The position numbers were made by a program, and so were the translations under genes. This document shows positions 23,689-34,374 of a stretch of 64,000 nt of DNA, piece by piece. Every line of letters begins with the position of its first letter. The stretch's first letter is position 1. The stretch comes from Bufo bufo (lineage: Eukaryota > Chordata > Amphibia > Anura > Bufonidae). Under the pieces are notes generated by a model, which worked only from the letters and a program-made list of their open reading frames with translations, searched no databases and was not told the DNA's origin. The DNA lies in NCBI RefSeq assembly GCF_905171765.1, contig NC_053390.1:333466294-333530293 (forward strand), read 5' to 3'.

Positions 23689-24086
23689 AGCCAGCGAGAA
23701 GGACCTGCCACCACAAAATGCAATGCAATCTTATTGTAGAGCAGTTGAAGCTGAGCAGATTGATATAGTTTTGTGGGAAAAGATTCAGTAAAACTTGTAA
23801 TTTACACATGTATAGTTTTTCCACTTCCTGTGAACAGCTATCGGTACAGGAGGAGGTGCTATCGGTTATTGATGACATTGTGTGTACACAGATAGCTGTC
23901 AGTCACTGATAACTCCTCCCTCCTGTACCGATAGCTGTTCACAGGAAGTGGAAAAAGCAATAAATGTGTGAATTTAAAGTTTGACTGAATCTTTTCCCAC
24001 AAAACTATATATCAATCCACTCAGCTTTTCCTGCTCATAACATAGTGACTTCAGATTGCATTTTGTGGTGACAGATCCTCTTCAAA
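23689..24086. repeat. Palindromic T2-like copy A
   Basis: Left arm CCACTTCCTGTGAACAGCTA / TCGGTACAGGAGG is inverted at 23919-23956. Outer arms share CCACAAAATGC and TTTTGTGGGAAAAGATTCA. The right end, inverted, reads TTTGAAGAGGATCTGTCACC, a degenerate T2 end. It is the same family as 24251-24623. Confidence 0.7.
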
Positions 24087-24250
24087 TGGGATTTTGTTGC
24101 AAATCCTGATGCATCCCAAAGACAAGAGTTGAGCTGTTTCTGGAAATAAGCAGCCATGTTTCTTCTATCTAATCTCAATGCTCATCTCGGCTGTGGGACA
24201 GATAACCTGTACAGTGTGTACAGAATATTGAATAAGTTCTGCCTTGCTTC

Positions 24251-24623
24251 TTAAAGGGAACCTGTCATGTTATACAAGGTGTTTGAGCTGCAGCCAGAAT
24301 GTTAGAGCAGGAGGGGCTGAGCAGATATTTTGTGGGATAAGATTCAGAAAAACTTATTTTTATTAATTTCTGGGCTTTGAAGTCAGAGAGCTGGCCCTAT
24401 CAGTGATTGACAGGCTGTCCTCTGACTGTGTATACAGAGATAGCGGTCAGTCACTGATAGGACCGCCGCCTGGACTTCAAAGTCCAGAATGAGCAGGAAA
24501 ATAAATGAATGAATTAAAAGTTTATTCTGAATATTTCCCCATAAAACTATATATGGTACCGATCTGCTCCACTCCTCCTGCTCTATAAAATGCTGCATTT
24601 TTATGGTGACATGTTTATTTTAA
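24251..24623. mobile_element. Palindromic T2-like copy B
   Basis: TTAAAGGGAACCTGTCATG at the left TTAA (24251-24254), right TTAA at 24620-24623. The inner arms pair TCAGTGATTGACAG with a GTCAGTCACTGATAGGAC segment and GACTTTGAAG with CTTCAAAGTC. It ends 121 bp before the next coding exon. Confidence 0.8.
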
Positions 24624-24744
24624 GGCTTGTATATTATAGACAACAGAAACTGAATAGATTTTTGTCCTTTCCACCTAACGTGTATGTCTTTCTTTTTCCC
24701 TTCTGCTTGGGAAACCCTGTCTGTACATGAAATCTCCAAAACAG

Positions 24745-24949
24745 CAGCAACAGTTACAAGCTCAACATTTGTCACATAGTCATGGACCACCAGTGCCTCT
24801 AACTCCACATCCGTCAGGACTCCAGCCTCCCGGTATGCCACCTCTAGGAAGCAGTGCAGGCCTCCTTGCCCTCTCTAATGCACTTGGTGGGCAATCTCAC
24901 CTTGCCATAAAGGATGACAAGAAGCATCACGAATCAGACCACCATAGAG
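24745..24949 (+). CDS. tle1: TLE1 coding exon: GP domain
   Basis: 205 nt, phase 0 in and phase 1 out, encoding 68 residues from [11 protein letters not shown] through the Gly/Pro-rich [20 protein letters not shown], a Leu/Ala/Gly stretch and [14 protein letters not shown]. The GP domain recruits histone deacetylases in this family. The acceptor is a tandem (ACAGCAG, then CAACAG), so omission of a Gln by alternative AG use is possible. The first AG keeps three Gln, as in the family. Confidence 0.96.
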
Positions 24950-25592
24950 GTGAGAGGCATGGCAAGCAGATGTAGGGGATAAGTGTATTTAAGACTTTAC
25001 TCCTTTTATTTTTATTTTTTCCTTTACAACGATTTGTATTCTATTTTTTTTTTTTTTTCTTCTCATTTATGTTTTGTAAGATAATTATCAAAATGAAAAT
25101 TATACTGAGCACTCTGGTCATACTTTGTCGTAATTGTCTATAGCTATACCAACCTAGCTTAATATGCCATAGCACTCAAGGGTAAAGAGCCATGTAGCTT
25201 GGACTGGAAGGTGCATGTACAGACTGTCTAATCACATAGATCTTCGAACAGTTTGTATAATCAATCTGATAATAGAACTTTTAAAATCTGCAAATGTGTG
25301 TTTCAAATTATTTTTTGCTTTAGGTTTTTTGTCTAGCACAAGTAATATCAAACTAAACTGCAGCAGAAGCTACACCATGTAGCCTGCAGTGTAACAGGCA
25401 CGTTTGCACTTTTAATTCTTGTTTGATTCTGTAAAATGTAAATGTGTTTCTTATGGATGGAAAATAAAATGTGCTTTGAAAACTTTTATGACTTCTAATT
25501 TGTCTTTATTTTTTATTTTTTTATTTTCTTTTGCGCTTTTGCTTCTTTACCCTAATGGACATATCCGCATTTCTGTGTTTCCTCCTGAGCAG
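24950..25592. other. Intron, nothing recognised
   Basis: T-rich intron between the GP exon and the microexon. No repeat ends or RNA genes seen. Confidence 0.5.
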
Positions 25593-25609
25593 AGAGAGAG
25601 CCAGGAACA
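25593..25609 (+). CDS. tle1: TLE1 17-nt microexon (EREPGT)
   Basis: Acceptor CTGAGCAG, exon from AGAGAGAG to ACA, donor GTAAGT at 25610. With the G from the previous exon it reads E-R-E-P-G-T, matching the D-R-E-P-G-T of mammalian TLE1. It restores phase 0. Several AG dinucleotides follow one another at the acceptor; only this choice keeps the frame and the family sequence. Confidence 0.9.
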
Positions 25610-27140
25610 GTAAGTAATGTGCTTCATGCTTGGGCAGTCCTCAAAGGGGTTTGCATATCACTGGGTGGCTGTTTTTTAAACCGGGTATCGGCATTAAAAT
25701 GGTTTTATTGGTCATATACAAACCGATACAATCCATGCATGTTATTGGAGGGCCTGATTACCTGGGAAAGTAGAGAACTAAGGCTAGGTTCAAAAACCAT
25801 AATGGGACTAGATGTAATCATCCTTACAGAGGACTCCTCCTTGAATCTGTTGAAATGAGATCACTGTATGGTGATCTGTGTTCAATAGATTTGCAAAAAC
25901 ATTTACTAAAGGTCTTTTTTTCTTGTTGCTCCATTTTCAGCCCATAATTTCACTAACATAAAAGTTTGTGCACTTGCAAAATGATTCCAGAAAAAAAAAA
26001 AAAAAATTTCTTTAGATATAGATAAAAAAATGTTATGCTATACAAGTTTTGTTTTCACACAGAAAACAGTTCTGGTAAATTTCCCTTTTTTGTCTTTCAC
26101 GTGCTACATTCCAAGGTTAAATCTGTTACCATAAAAGAATTATCAATTTGAGATTGAGTTTGGGTTAAAGATGGGTGAGAAAGCAAAAACAATGAGTTCA
26201 AGAAATGCACACTTAATTTATTAGGCTTTGCAAGCGGTCTTTTAGCAGCTGACACTTTCATTACTCTTTCATGTCCCACCGTCAGAAGTTGGTCTCCTTT
26301 TCACTTGGCGAATCTTTTGTCTTCCATGATTCAGTCTGCTGAAGTCTGAAAACTAGATGGATAAGCTCGTTTACCTGTTTTTATGATGGTTGCCATCCAA
26401 CCTAAAAGGGCTGTAGACCTTTCCTCTTTGTAAATGACCTGGCCTCCCTTGGATAATTATTGCCTGGATTCTTCTGTTAGGCCACTTTATGCCCCTTTAC
26501 GTCTGCTTGTCAGCGAAGACCACTGTGTTTACATGCAGAGATCGCTAATGCCTTTGCTCGGCCCCATACTGAATCATTGTTTGCAGGCAGCAATGTGCCT
26601 TTTAGACGGCACGATCTGCTGCCTCCAAATGATTTTGGCGACCACATGACATATAGTTCCAAGGGAGATGGCTCACATCCATCCGTTAGGTGTATGCAGT
26701 GAAAATGTACCTCTAAGATCAATGTGTAGAGAGACCTCCAAAACATTTATACCACAATTTGATGTCCCAGGCGTGAAGGATTTGTAAGGGCGTACCTTCA
26801 GAGATACAATTCTTCAATTAGGGTAGTGATCTAGTGACCATTGTCATATGCATGTATCTGTTTTTTTTTTTTTTTTCTAGATTATTTAGGTTTAGTTTTA
26901 AGCAGTAGCTTTTAAGTATGACAGCTACAAACTGGTCGTAAAATGAGATTGCCCTTGTATTTAATAGCCTTCTTGAGCTGTTTAATCAACTATTCCATAG
27001 ATGCCGATGGCTAATTGGGAACTGAGTACTGTCCTTGTTTGACCCACTTTAAAAAGCTTTGTCACTGTCCATCATTGGTCTGCTATAAAATCACTGGTAG
27101 CCATTTTAGAAGAGTTCTCTGCCCTTGGACCGATTTTGAC
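25610..27140. other. Intron, nothing definite
   Basis: A-run at about 25991-26006 and T-run at about 26861-26876. TTAGGCCACTTTATGCCCC near 26478 could begin a TWA-flanked MITE, but no partner end was identified. Confidence 0.4.
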
Positions 27141-27612
27141 TTAAAGGGAACCTGTCACCTGGATTTTGTGTATAGAGCTGAGGACATGGGTTGCTAGATC
27201 ACCGCTAGCACATCCAAAATACCCAGTCCCCATAGCTCTGTGTGCTTTTATTGTGTAAAAAAGATACATATGCAAATTAACCTGAGATGAGTCAGGGACA
27301 GGACTCATCTAACTCCTCACGTACAGGACTCATCTCAGGTTAATTTGCATATGTATCATATCGTGTGTTGTGCTTTTATTGTGTTAAAAAAAGAATAATA
27401 ATAATAAATAACACACGATATGATACATATGCAAATTAACCTGAGATGAGTCCTGTCCCTGACTCATCTCAGGTTAATTTGCATATGTATCTTTTTTTTT
27501 TTTCACACAATAAAAGCACACAGAGCTATGGGGACTGGGTATTGCTAGCGGCCATCTAGCAATGCAGGTCCTCGGCTCTATACACAAAATCCCGGTGACA
27601 GGTTCCCTTTAA
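27141..27612. mobile_element. T2-like MITE with four inverted octamer-bearing segments
   Basis: TTAAAGGGAACCTGTCACC and its inverse at the ends, with TTAA at 27141-27144 and 27609-27612. The interior contains ATACATATGCAAATTAACCT four times in alternating orientation (about 27265, 27330, 27423, 27470), forming nested hairpins. Each copy holds ATGCAAAT, the consensus octamer of POU factors. Confidence 0.92.
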
Positions 27613-27993
27613 TGTTGACTATTTTGCTGCTTGGATGAAACACCCAGCCAGTCTCATTGTAGGTTTTTTAATTTTGGGTTCGTAGGTGAATGTTGGAGAC
27701 TTTGGGAACATGATTGCAATACCTGCACAGTAATTCCACTAGTTAATTTGCCCTGTATCGTGAATGAGGCATGCAGTCACTGCAGTTAAATTCGCAACTT
27801 GTCTGGAAAAGCACAGCTTACCATTGCCTTAAGTTTAGGAAGCAGTAATGTTTCCTTGAAACCATCTACTATGACTATATGGAGATTCGTGGGTGTTTTT
27901 TTTTTTTTTTTTTTTTTTACGGCATTTTCTATCACAATCTAACCACTGACAAGTCACTTTGAAAACCTTTTTTTTTATTTTTATTTTTTTCAG
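27613..27993. other. Intron, nothing recognised
   Basis: Contains a T-run at about 27896-27918 and the pyrimidine tract of the next acceptor. Confidence 0.5.
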
Positions 27994-28110
27994 AGTAATT
28001 CTTTGTTGGTTTCTGACAGCCTGCGAGGAACAGATAAAAGGAGAAATGGACCAGATTATTCAAATGACCTAAAAAAGAGGAAAGTGGATGATAAAGATTC
28101 AAGCCACTAT
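27994..28110 (+). CDS. tle1: TLE1 coding exon: CcN region with nuclear localisation signal
   Basis: 117 nt in phase 0 encoding 39 residues, starting SNSLLVSDSLRGTDKRRNGP and ending KKRKVDDKDSSHY. The basic clusters KRR and KKRK form the nuclear localisation signal. The SSHY ending favours TLE1 over TLE4. Acceptor TTTTTCAG, donor TAT|GTAAGT. Confidence 0.98.
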
Positions 28111-28465
28111 GTAAGTTAATGACCCTTTCCTACTAGTTATATTTCTGGAAGAGAGTTGAAAGTCAAGTATTAGATAGCCGAACATTTGTTCAGTAGTCAG
28201 CTAGTCCTTGCCAACTCTCCCATACGTGTCTAGCTAAGTTTCCATAGGGTGGATGGAGTCAGCTGGTGACGGCTTACCTTCTAAGAACAGGAACAGGATT
28301 TGGATATATGGAAATTGCCATCTGGGAATAGTCAGGAGATATAAGTTAGATGGTCAGCTAGTCCTGATATAGGTGGTTTCACCTGGCATAATCTAATGTG
28401 TTTCATCACCTTTTAGATGGGATCTGAGCTCATTTCCATTGTGACATGGGAATTTATTCTGTTCA
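28111..28465. other. Intron, nothing recognised
   Basis: Intronic sequence without recognisable repeat ends. Confidence 0.4.
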
Positions 28466-28833
28466 TTAAAGGGCTTCTCTGGGATTTACCTTTTTGATGA
28501 CCTATCCTCATCAGTGTGAGATTGATGGGGTCCCAACTCCCGGAACCTTCGCCGATCAGCTGTACGAAGAGGCTACAGGGCTCCGTGAGCGCTTTGGCCT
28601 CTTTCTAGGCCATTTTCTGTCACGTTCATTAGTCACATAAGCTAGGCCATCCAAGTGAATGGGGCTGAGCTACAATAACAAGGACAACCACTATACAATG
28701 TACCGAGCTGCTGGGTAAGCTGCAAGGAGACCATAGCGCTTATGGGAGCGCTGCAGCCTCAAACAGCTGGTTGTTGGAAGTGCTGGGAGTCGGAGCTCGC
28801 CAATTTCATCTTGATGAGCTTTCCTGTGGAGAA

Positions 28834-28880
<47 letters not shown>
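28466..28880. repeat. T2-like MITE copy cut by a (TA)n microsatellite
   Basis: TTAAAGGGCTTCTCTGGGAT at 28466 opens the element. CGATCAGCTGT and CAAACAGCTGG correspond to the arms of the 11327-11731 copy. The right end is replaced by an AT dinucleotide run at about 28836-28880. Confidence 0.65.
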
Positions 28881-28883
<3 letters not shown>

Positions 28884-29040
28884 AGTTGAATTAGTCCATT
28901 AACCCCTTACTCATTTCCACAGGTGGTAAGAAGATAGGAAAAATAAATAAGAACCCTTTTAATTCATAATTTAGTATTTGTGTTTTCAGTTGAAAGAAGT
29001 ATTGAATGTCAAGTGTCCAAAACAGTGGTTCACCACCTAA

Positions 29041-29796
29041 GGCCTCTTTCACACTTGCGTTGTCCGGATCCGGCGTGTACTCCACTTGCCGGAATTACAC
29101 GCCGGATCCGGAAAAACGCAAGTGTACTGAAAGCATTTGAAGACGGAACCGTCTTCCAAATGCTTTCAGTGTTACTATGGCACCCAGGACGCTATTAAAG
29201 TCCTGGTTGCCATAGTAGGAGCGGGGAGCGGGGGAGCGGTATACTTACAGTCCGTGCGGCTCACCGGGCGCTCCAGAATGACGTCAGAGCGCCCCATGCG
29301 CATGGATGACGTGATCCATGCGCTTGGGGCGCCCTGACGTCACTCTGGAGCGCCCGGGGAGCCGCACGGACGGTAAGTACACTGCTCCCCCGCTCCCCAC
29401 TACACTTTACCATGGCTGCCAGGACTTTAGCGTCCCGGCAGCCATGGTAACCACTCTGAAAAAGCTAAATGTCGGCTCCGGCAATGCGCCGAAACGACGT
29501 TTAGCTTAAGGCCGGATCCGGATCAATGCCTTTCAATGGGCATTAATTCCGGATCCGGCCTTGTGGCAAGTGTTCCGGATTTTTGGCCGGAGCAAAAAGC
29601 GCAGCATGCTGCGGTATTTTCTCCGGCCAAAAAACGTTCCGTTCCGGAACTGAAGACATCCTGATGCATCCTGAACGGATTTCTCTCCATTCAGAATGCA
29701 TTAGGATAATCCTGATCAGGATTCTTCCGGCATAGAGCCCCGACGACGGAACTCTATGCCATGCCGGAAGACAAGAACGCAAGTGTGAAAGAGCCC
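29041..29796. mobile_element. PIF/Harbinger-like element, family X copy 1
   Basis: 756 bp, flanked by TAA at 29038-29040 and 29797-29799, with ends GGCCTCTTTCACACTTGCG and GGGCTCTTTCACACTTGCG (inverted). The interior has GGATCCGG words, a TGACGTCA-containing palindrome at about 29278-29352, and two CCATGG/CCATAG hairpins (29171-29218 and 29407-29451). No coding capacity. Sister copies are at 47913-48645 and 50791-51553 (inverted). Confidence 0.9.
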
Positions 29797-29814
29797 TAAG
29801 TTTATTTTATTTTA

Positions 29815-30060
29815 CTCACTTATATAGCGCTGACAGTCTGCTGCACTGTACAGACATTTATCATAGATCGGGAGCCCCATTGGGGACAGCAAGCAAAGTT
29901 CCACATCAGTATGTCTTTGCTGGGTGTGGAAGGAAACCCACATAGACACAGGGAGAACATACAGCTTCATGCAGATGTGGTCCTTGGTTGGATTTAAACC
30001 TAGGACCTCAGCCTGCAAGGCATCGGTGTTGACCACTGAGCCAGTCAAATAGTTAATAGA
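29815..30060. repeat. Dispersed repeat, possibly a LINE (L2-like) 3' end
   Basis: Contains ATATAGCGCTGACAGTCTGC, GGAAACCCACATAGACACAG, GGGAGAACATACAG and CACTGAGCCA, a word order seen in widespread fish and amphibian repeats. The class is uncertain; no coding part is present. Confidence 0.45.
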
Positions 30061-30837
30061 ACAAAAAGTGGCAGAGAAAGCTATTGTATAAATCAGTGTT
30101 GTACTAATGTACAATATACAATTATTTAACTTAAAATTATGTATAAATCCTACTTGAGATATAGTGGACGACCAACACCTCCTCTTGCCTTAAGCTACCA
30201 CTTTATACAATGTCATACTTTATTTTAACAACATAATAGGAAATACTTTTCTACCTCCAAAAGTGATCCGAACCTGACTGGCTAAAATGGTGACCTGCAT
30301 GATGGCCCATGAAAGTGAAGCTTGCTCATGCTAATTACTTCTGCTTTATCATTTTTCTCTTGGAAGAGCTGTGAAAGCCATTGGTTACTCTTCATTTCAG
30401 AGGTTTGCTAAAGCTACAAAAGGAAATCGAAATACTTGGCAGCAGACTTGGGAGATGTTCTCTAGCCCTCTGATAACCCAGTCTCTCAAAGCAGAGTTAT
30501 TTCCTGTTTGTCTTTCAAAAAGCCAGACACCGTTAACAGTCTTGGTTTTCCGGTTTGAAAGGCAAGCATTTCCAGTAGGCTCAGAGTTTAGCACAGATGA
30601 CAAAACGTGCAGGAACAAGGGTCACATTTTTGGGACTTTTTTGAAGTGATCTCGATATTCACTATTGTGTAATGCATAATCATATATATATTTTTTTTAA
30701 ATCTGCGACTGAGGTCCCGAACTGAGCCTCTAAAACAAATGTGAATAAGGTCCTAAAGCAGAAGTTTAGTGTATATGAAGTGTGATGCGAGATTCGATCA
30801 CATATAGAGAAATCCTACAAATTATTTTATTTTACAG
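30061..30837. other. Intron, no repeat recognised
   Basis: About 30290-30650 is repeat-poor; no exon seen. Confidence 0.35.
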
Positions 30838-30891
30838 GATAGTGATGGGGACAAGAGTGATGACAATTTAGTTGTCGATGTTTCCAATGAG
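30838..30891 (+). CDS. tle1: TLE1 coding exon: CcN acidic segment
   Basis: 54 nt in phase 0 encoding DSDGDKSDDNLVVDVSNE. SDGDKSDD is a casein kinase 2-type site cluster of the CcN region, which modulates nuclear association and repression. Acceptor TTTTACAG, donor GAG|GTGAGT. Confidence 0.98.
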
Positions 30892-31005
30892 GTGAGTCTT
30901 GATTTAATAAAGAAAAGGCATTTGTTGCAAATGCTTGACTTATTATGTTTTAATGCTACACTCGTACTGTACCACAACATGTAAAGCTGTTTTTCACGTC
31001 TCTAG

Positions 31006-31158
31006 GACCCATCGTCTCCGAGAGCAAGCCCAGCTCATTCCCCCAGAGAAAATGGTATTGATAAAAGCAGATTAATGAAGAAAGATGCCTCAAGCAGTCC
31101 AGCGTCTACTGCATCATCAGGAAGTTCGACGTCCTTAAAATCTAAAGAAATGAGCATG
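31006..31158 (+). CDS. tle1: TLE1 coding exon: CcN/SP boundary
   Basis: 153 nt in phase 0 encoding 51 residues: [20 protein letters not shown], then a lysine-rich stretch and Ser-rich [13 protein letters not shown] (partly abbreviated). SPR and HSPR are proline-directed kinase sites of the family. The intron before it is only 114 nt. Donor ATG|GTGGGT is non-consensus at +3/+4 but still GT. Met replaces the usual Leu as the last residue. Confidence 0.97.
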
Positions 31159-31557
31159 GTGGGTAAATCTAGGAAAAATATTAAACTGATGCTGGCGCTC
31201 ATTACCATCCATCTTCACCTGCAATAGAGGTGTTACCAACTGTTCTGTAACACAGAAGGTGACAAGCTGGTCTCCATAATACCTAGGAGGTCCAACGTGA
31301 GGCTGGCCTGTGACCTTACAATAGTTATTGACACTAAACGTCATCACACCTGGTCCTGTCAATCAAAGTGGAGAGGGCTTGGAAGTTGCAGAGACCAGAG
31401 CCTCTAGGTGTAAAAGAAACACCCCCAGTGCTCCTAGAGGCTCATGTGCCTATATTAAAACATCACTTTTCTCGACAACACAGATGCCTTCAGTTGCCAA
31501 GAGCACATGTAACCAGTCACCCATTTTCATACCTACAAAACTGCTGACAGATGCCCT

Positions 31558-31945
31558 TTAAGGAGTCTGAAGAACTCCATAAAGGAGTTGCTCCATCTCA
31601 CATTGATGGCATATCTCTAGAATATGGCATCAGTATCTTATGTGAGTATCTTGTCTCTGGGACCTCATCTTCTCTCGGAAAAAGTGAAGATCTCCCCATG
31701 CATGCGTGGCATACTTTTCATTCACTGCTATTGGAGTTTACAACATAAACAAAGAGCATGCCGTTTTGCGGAAGTCCCATAGCGATGAATGGAGAGCGCA
31801 TCGCGCAAGTGCAGCCGCAGCTATGACTGCCAGAGACAGCAGAGCCAGTGCGTTGCTGTTTTTCACAACTTGCACAGTGGTGAGTAGAGGGTGGCGTGCT
31901 TTTGTAATGTGTTCTTTCACTTCTGAGATTGGAATACCCCTTTAA
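31558..31945. repeat. Degraded T2-like element(s) sharing a TTAA
   Basis: GACAGATGCCCTTTAA ends at 31561 like a T2 right end. The same TTAA starts a second unit that ends GGAATACCCCTTTAA at 31945. The left end of the first unit, in 31160-31560, is not identifiable. Confidence 0.5.
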
Positions 31946-32001
31946 TAAATAAGCACAGTAACGCCTTGATGTGTGCTTTGCCAGTGGTAAAAAAATTTTT
32001 T

Positions 32002-32713
32002 TTAAAGGGAGTCTGTCACCAGATTTTGACCTAATAGACCGCTTACATAGCGCTCTTGCATAGCAGTCTATGATTCTAATGGTACCTTTGATGTTTGTTT
32101 GAAGTTCCCCCAAGGCAAAAACGGACTTTTATTCATATGTAAATTAGGGCTCGCAAGTGCCCAGGGCGGCGTTCACCTCGTTTGAGCCCAGGCTGTTCTG
32201 CCTCTTTTCGTCATATCCCCGCCCCAGCCTCTTCCTCTGCCCACCCCGCTCTTCCTTTGCGTCCTCCTTCTCTGCAGCGAGATCCCGCGCCTGCGCTATC
32301 CATTGCTTGGCCAGGGCATGCGCACTGCGATGCCCATTGTGGGTGTCTCTGGTCCGCCTCCTCGCCGCTGTTTCTCGCTGTTGGCCGGCGCATGCGTAGT
32401 AGCTACTGCGATGCCGTGCCCACAATGGGCATCGCAGTGCGCATGCCTCGGCCAAGCAATGGATAGTGCAGGCGCAGGATCTCGCTGCAGAGGAAGATGC
32501 TGGGGCAGGGATATGACGAAAAGAGGCAGAACAGCCTGGGCTCCAACGAGGTGAACGCCGCCCTGGGCACTTGTGAGCCCTAATTTACATATGAATAAAA
32601 GTCAGTTTTTGCCTTGGGGAACTTCACAAGCAAACATCAAAGGTACCATTAGAATCATAGAGCGCTATGTAAGCGGTCTATAGGGTCACAATCTGGTGAC
32701 AGACTCCCTTTAA
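32002..32713. mobile_element. T2-like element forming a ~700-bp near-perfect palindrome
   Basis: TTAAAGGGAGTCTGTCACCA at 32002 and its inverse ending at 32713. The arms of ~300 bp match in inverse order: CATAGCGCTCTTGCATAG, CGGACTTTTATTCATATGTA, TGCCCAGGGCGGCGTTCACC, GCTGTTCTGCCTCTTTTCGT. The centre is GC-rich with repeated GCGCATGCG/GCATGCGC. The overlapping open frames on both strands are a by-product of the palindrome. Confidence 0.93.
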
Positions 32714-33351
32714 AGAGATTTTTGCCGAAGCTGAGAACACTCCCTGTAGATCCATTGAAAATGTGGTTGTTTTTTTAGGGTGTTGTGGTGTATTGTTTTC
32801 GTGGGGCATGATGGTGGTCAAATTCTGTATGAATGTTTGTTTATTAATGCATTTTATACGTCTTGTGAGCTGACTGCATAGCAGTGGAAAAATACACAAC
32901 ACAGGACATGGCGTTTGGCTGTGATTCCTGCTTTAAGTGATGGCAAATTCAGGAGGCCTTCATTTTCCACAATTTTAGAAGGCCAATTGTAAGTGTATTG
33001 GGTGTACAGCGATTTTGTGCCAAATAGTCCTTAATTTGTCAAGCTTTATGAAAAGACCACGTTGAGGAAATTATATGCAGGCTTAGAAATTAGTTTTAAA
33101 CAATCTCCTCTGTGTGGCTAGAGAGAAAAAAGTGTAACGCTGTCTACAGATCTGAGTTTTCGTTTTGGCAGTAGAACTAAAGGTCATCGTTTCTTTCTCA
33201 CAAGTTAATGCTGTCAACATTGTGTGGATTTATGAAAATTGGCTGAAGGAGCTGGTAGTAGATGCCCAGTATCCCAGCTGCTGTTGTGATAAATTGTGTA
33301 ATATGGCCTGGATTAAAAATAATACTCATTTAATTTGTTTAATGATACTAG
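32714..33351. other. Intron, nothing recognised
   Basis: Repeat-poor sequence up to the next acceptor; no exon or RNA gene seen. Confidence 0.4.
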
Positions 33352-33496
33352 CATGAAAAAGCCAGCACGCCTGTCCTGAAGTCAAGCACGCCAACTCCTC
33401 GTAGTGATGTACCGACTCCCGGCACAAGTGCTACGTCAGGTCTTCGCCCGGGACTTGGCAAGCCCCCCTCCATGGACCCTCTGATTAACCAAGCTG
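33352..33496 (+). CDS. tle1: TLE1 coding exon: SP domain, first part
   Basis: 145 nt, phase 0 in and phase 1 out: [39 protein letters not shown], then SMDPLINQA. Rich in Ser/Thr-Pro pairs, the kinase-targeted SP region. Acceptor GATACTAG, donor G|GTAAGA. Confidence 0.97.
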
Positions 33497-34180
33497 GTAA
33501 GAATTCCCTTTTTCTTCTCTGCTGTTTACTTTGCATATGTTTCGTACATAATACCTTATGAATCTTTAAATGTGTTTTTCTCCCCCGGTCCTCCCATCAA
33601 AGAGGGCTGATGGATAGCAGATGTTTGCACTCCATTTTCAGCAGCTGCACCACTTTCAGGCAGACTGTTTACACTTGGCTTTATTTTAATTCCAAATACT
33701 CCAATTTTCGGAAAGGCAGGCAGGAGATATCCATCTACTTATTCTCAATGTAATGCCGGTCTCAAACCCATAATTCCCAGTTCCAGTTGGTTAATATTTG
33801 CTATATGCATACAGCGAGCGATCGCAGCAATGTTTACTTTCACAGGCAAGTCCTTTCATGTAAATCCTTGAAGAAATCTATTTTCCTTTGTGAAGCGACT
33901 ATTAAAATTCAGGAGCTTGGCCTAGAATAAGATTAATTCCAGATCTCTCAGCCTTTATCTTTCAGTCTTGGCAGAGGCAACTATATTGTAAATAAAGCTC
34001 CGGCTCTGTACAAGAGGGGGCGAAATTCCATTATCGTAAAGCCAAAAAGTGCTGCCTCGATGAGAGTCCTTTCCTTTACCCTCCTCACTCCATATTGGAA
34101 GTGTATGTACACTTGTCCTCGTGTTTGCTACAGTTTCCAGTGCGTATTATGACCTGTAGTAAGCACTTCTTTCCTTCCAG
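33497..34180. other. Intron with possible conserved non-coding sequence
   Basis: No transposon ends. AT-rich regulatory-looking words (AGATTAATTCC, TTGGTTAATATTTGC, TGTTTACTTT) across most of the interval. Conservation is inferred from texture only. Confidence 0.35.
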
Positions 34181-34374
34181 CTGCTGCAGGTTTGAGGACA
34201 CCACTAGCAGTCCCAGGACCCTATGCTACTCCGTTTGGGATGGTACCTCATGCTGGGATGAACGGCGAACTTACCAGTCCAGGAGCTGCGTATGCAAGTT
34301 TACACAATATGTCTCCACAGATGAGCGCTGCTGCGGCCGCAGCTGCTGTTGTGGCCTATGGCAGATCACCAATG
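34181..34374 (+). CDS. tle1: TLE1 coding exon: SP domain, Ala-rich part
   Basis: 194 nt completing a phase-1 codon: (A)[48 protein letters not shown], an eight-residue Ala/Val stretch and VAYGRSPM. The exon starts CTGCTGCAG, so a second acceptor nine bases in would remove three Ala in frame. With the first acceptor there is one Ala more than in the human sequence I recall. Donor ATG|GTGAGT. Confidence 0.96.

Noticed and set aside
32144..32554. Overlapping Ala/Arg-rich open frames on both strands
   Set aside because: They arise from the GC-rich palindrome of the T2-like element; the frames mirror each other.
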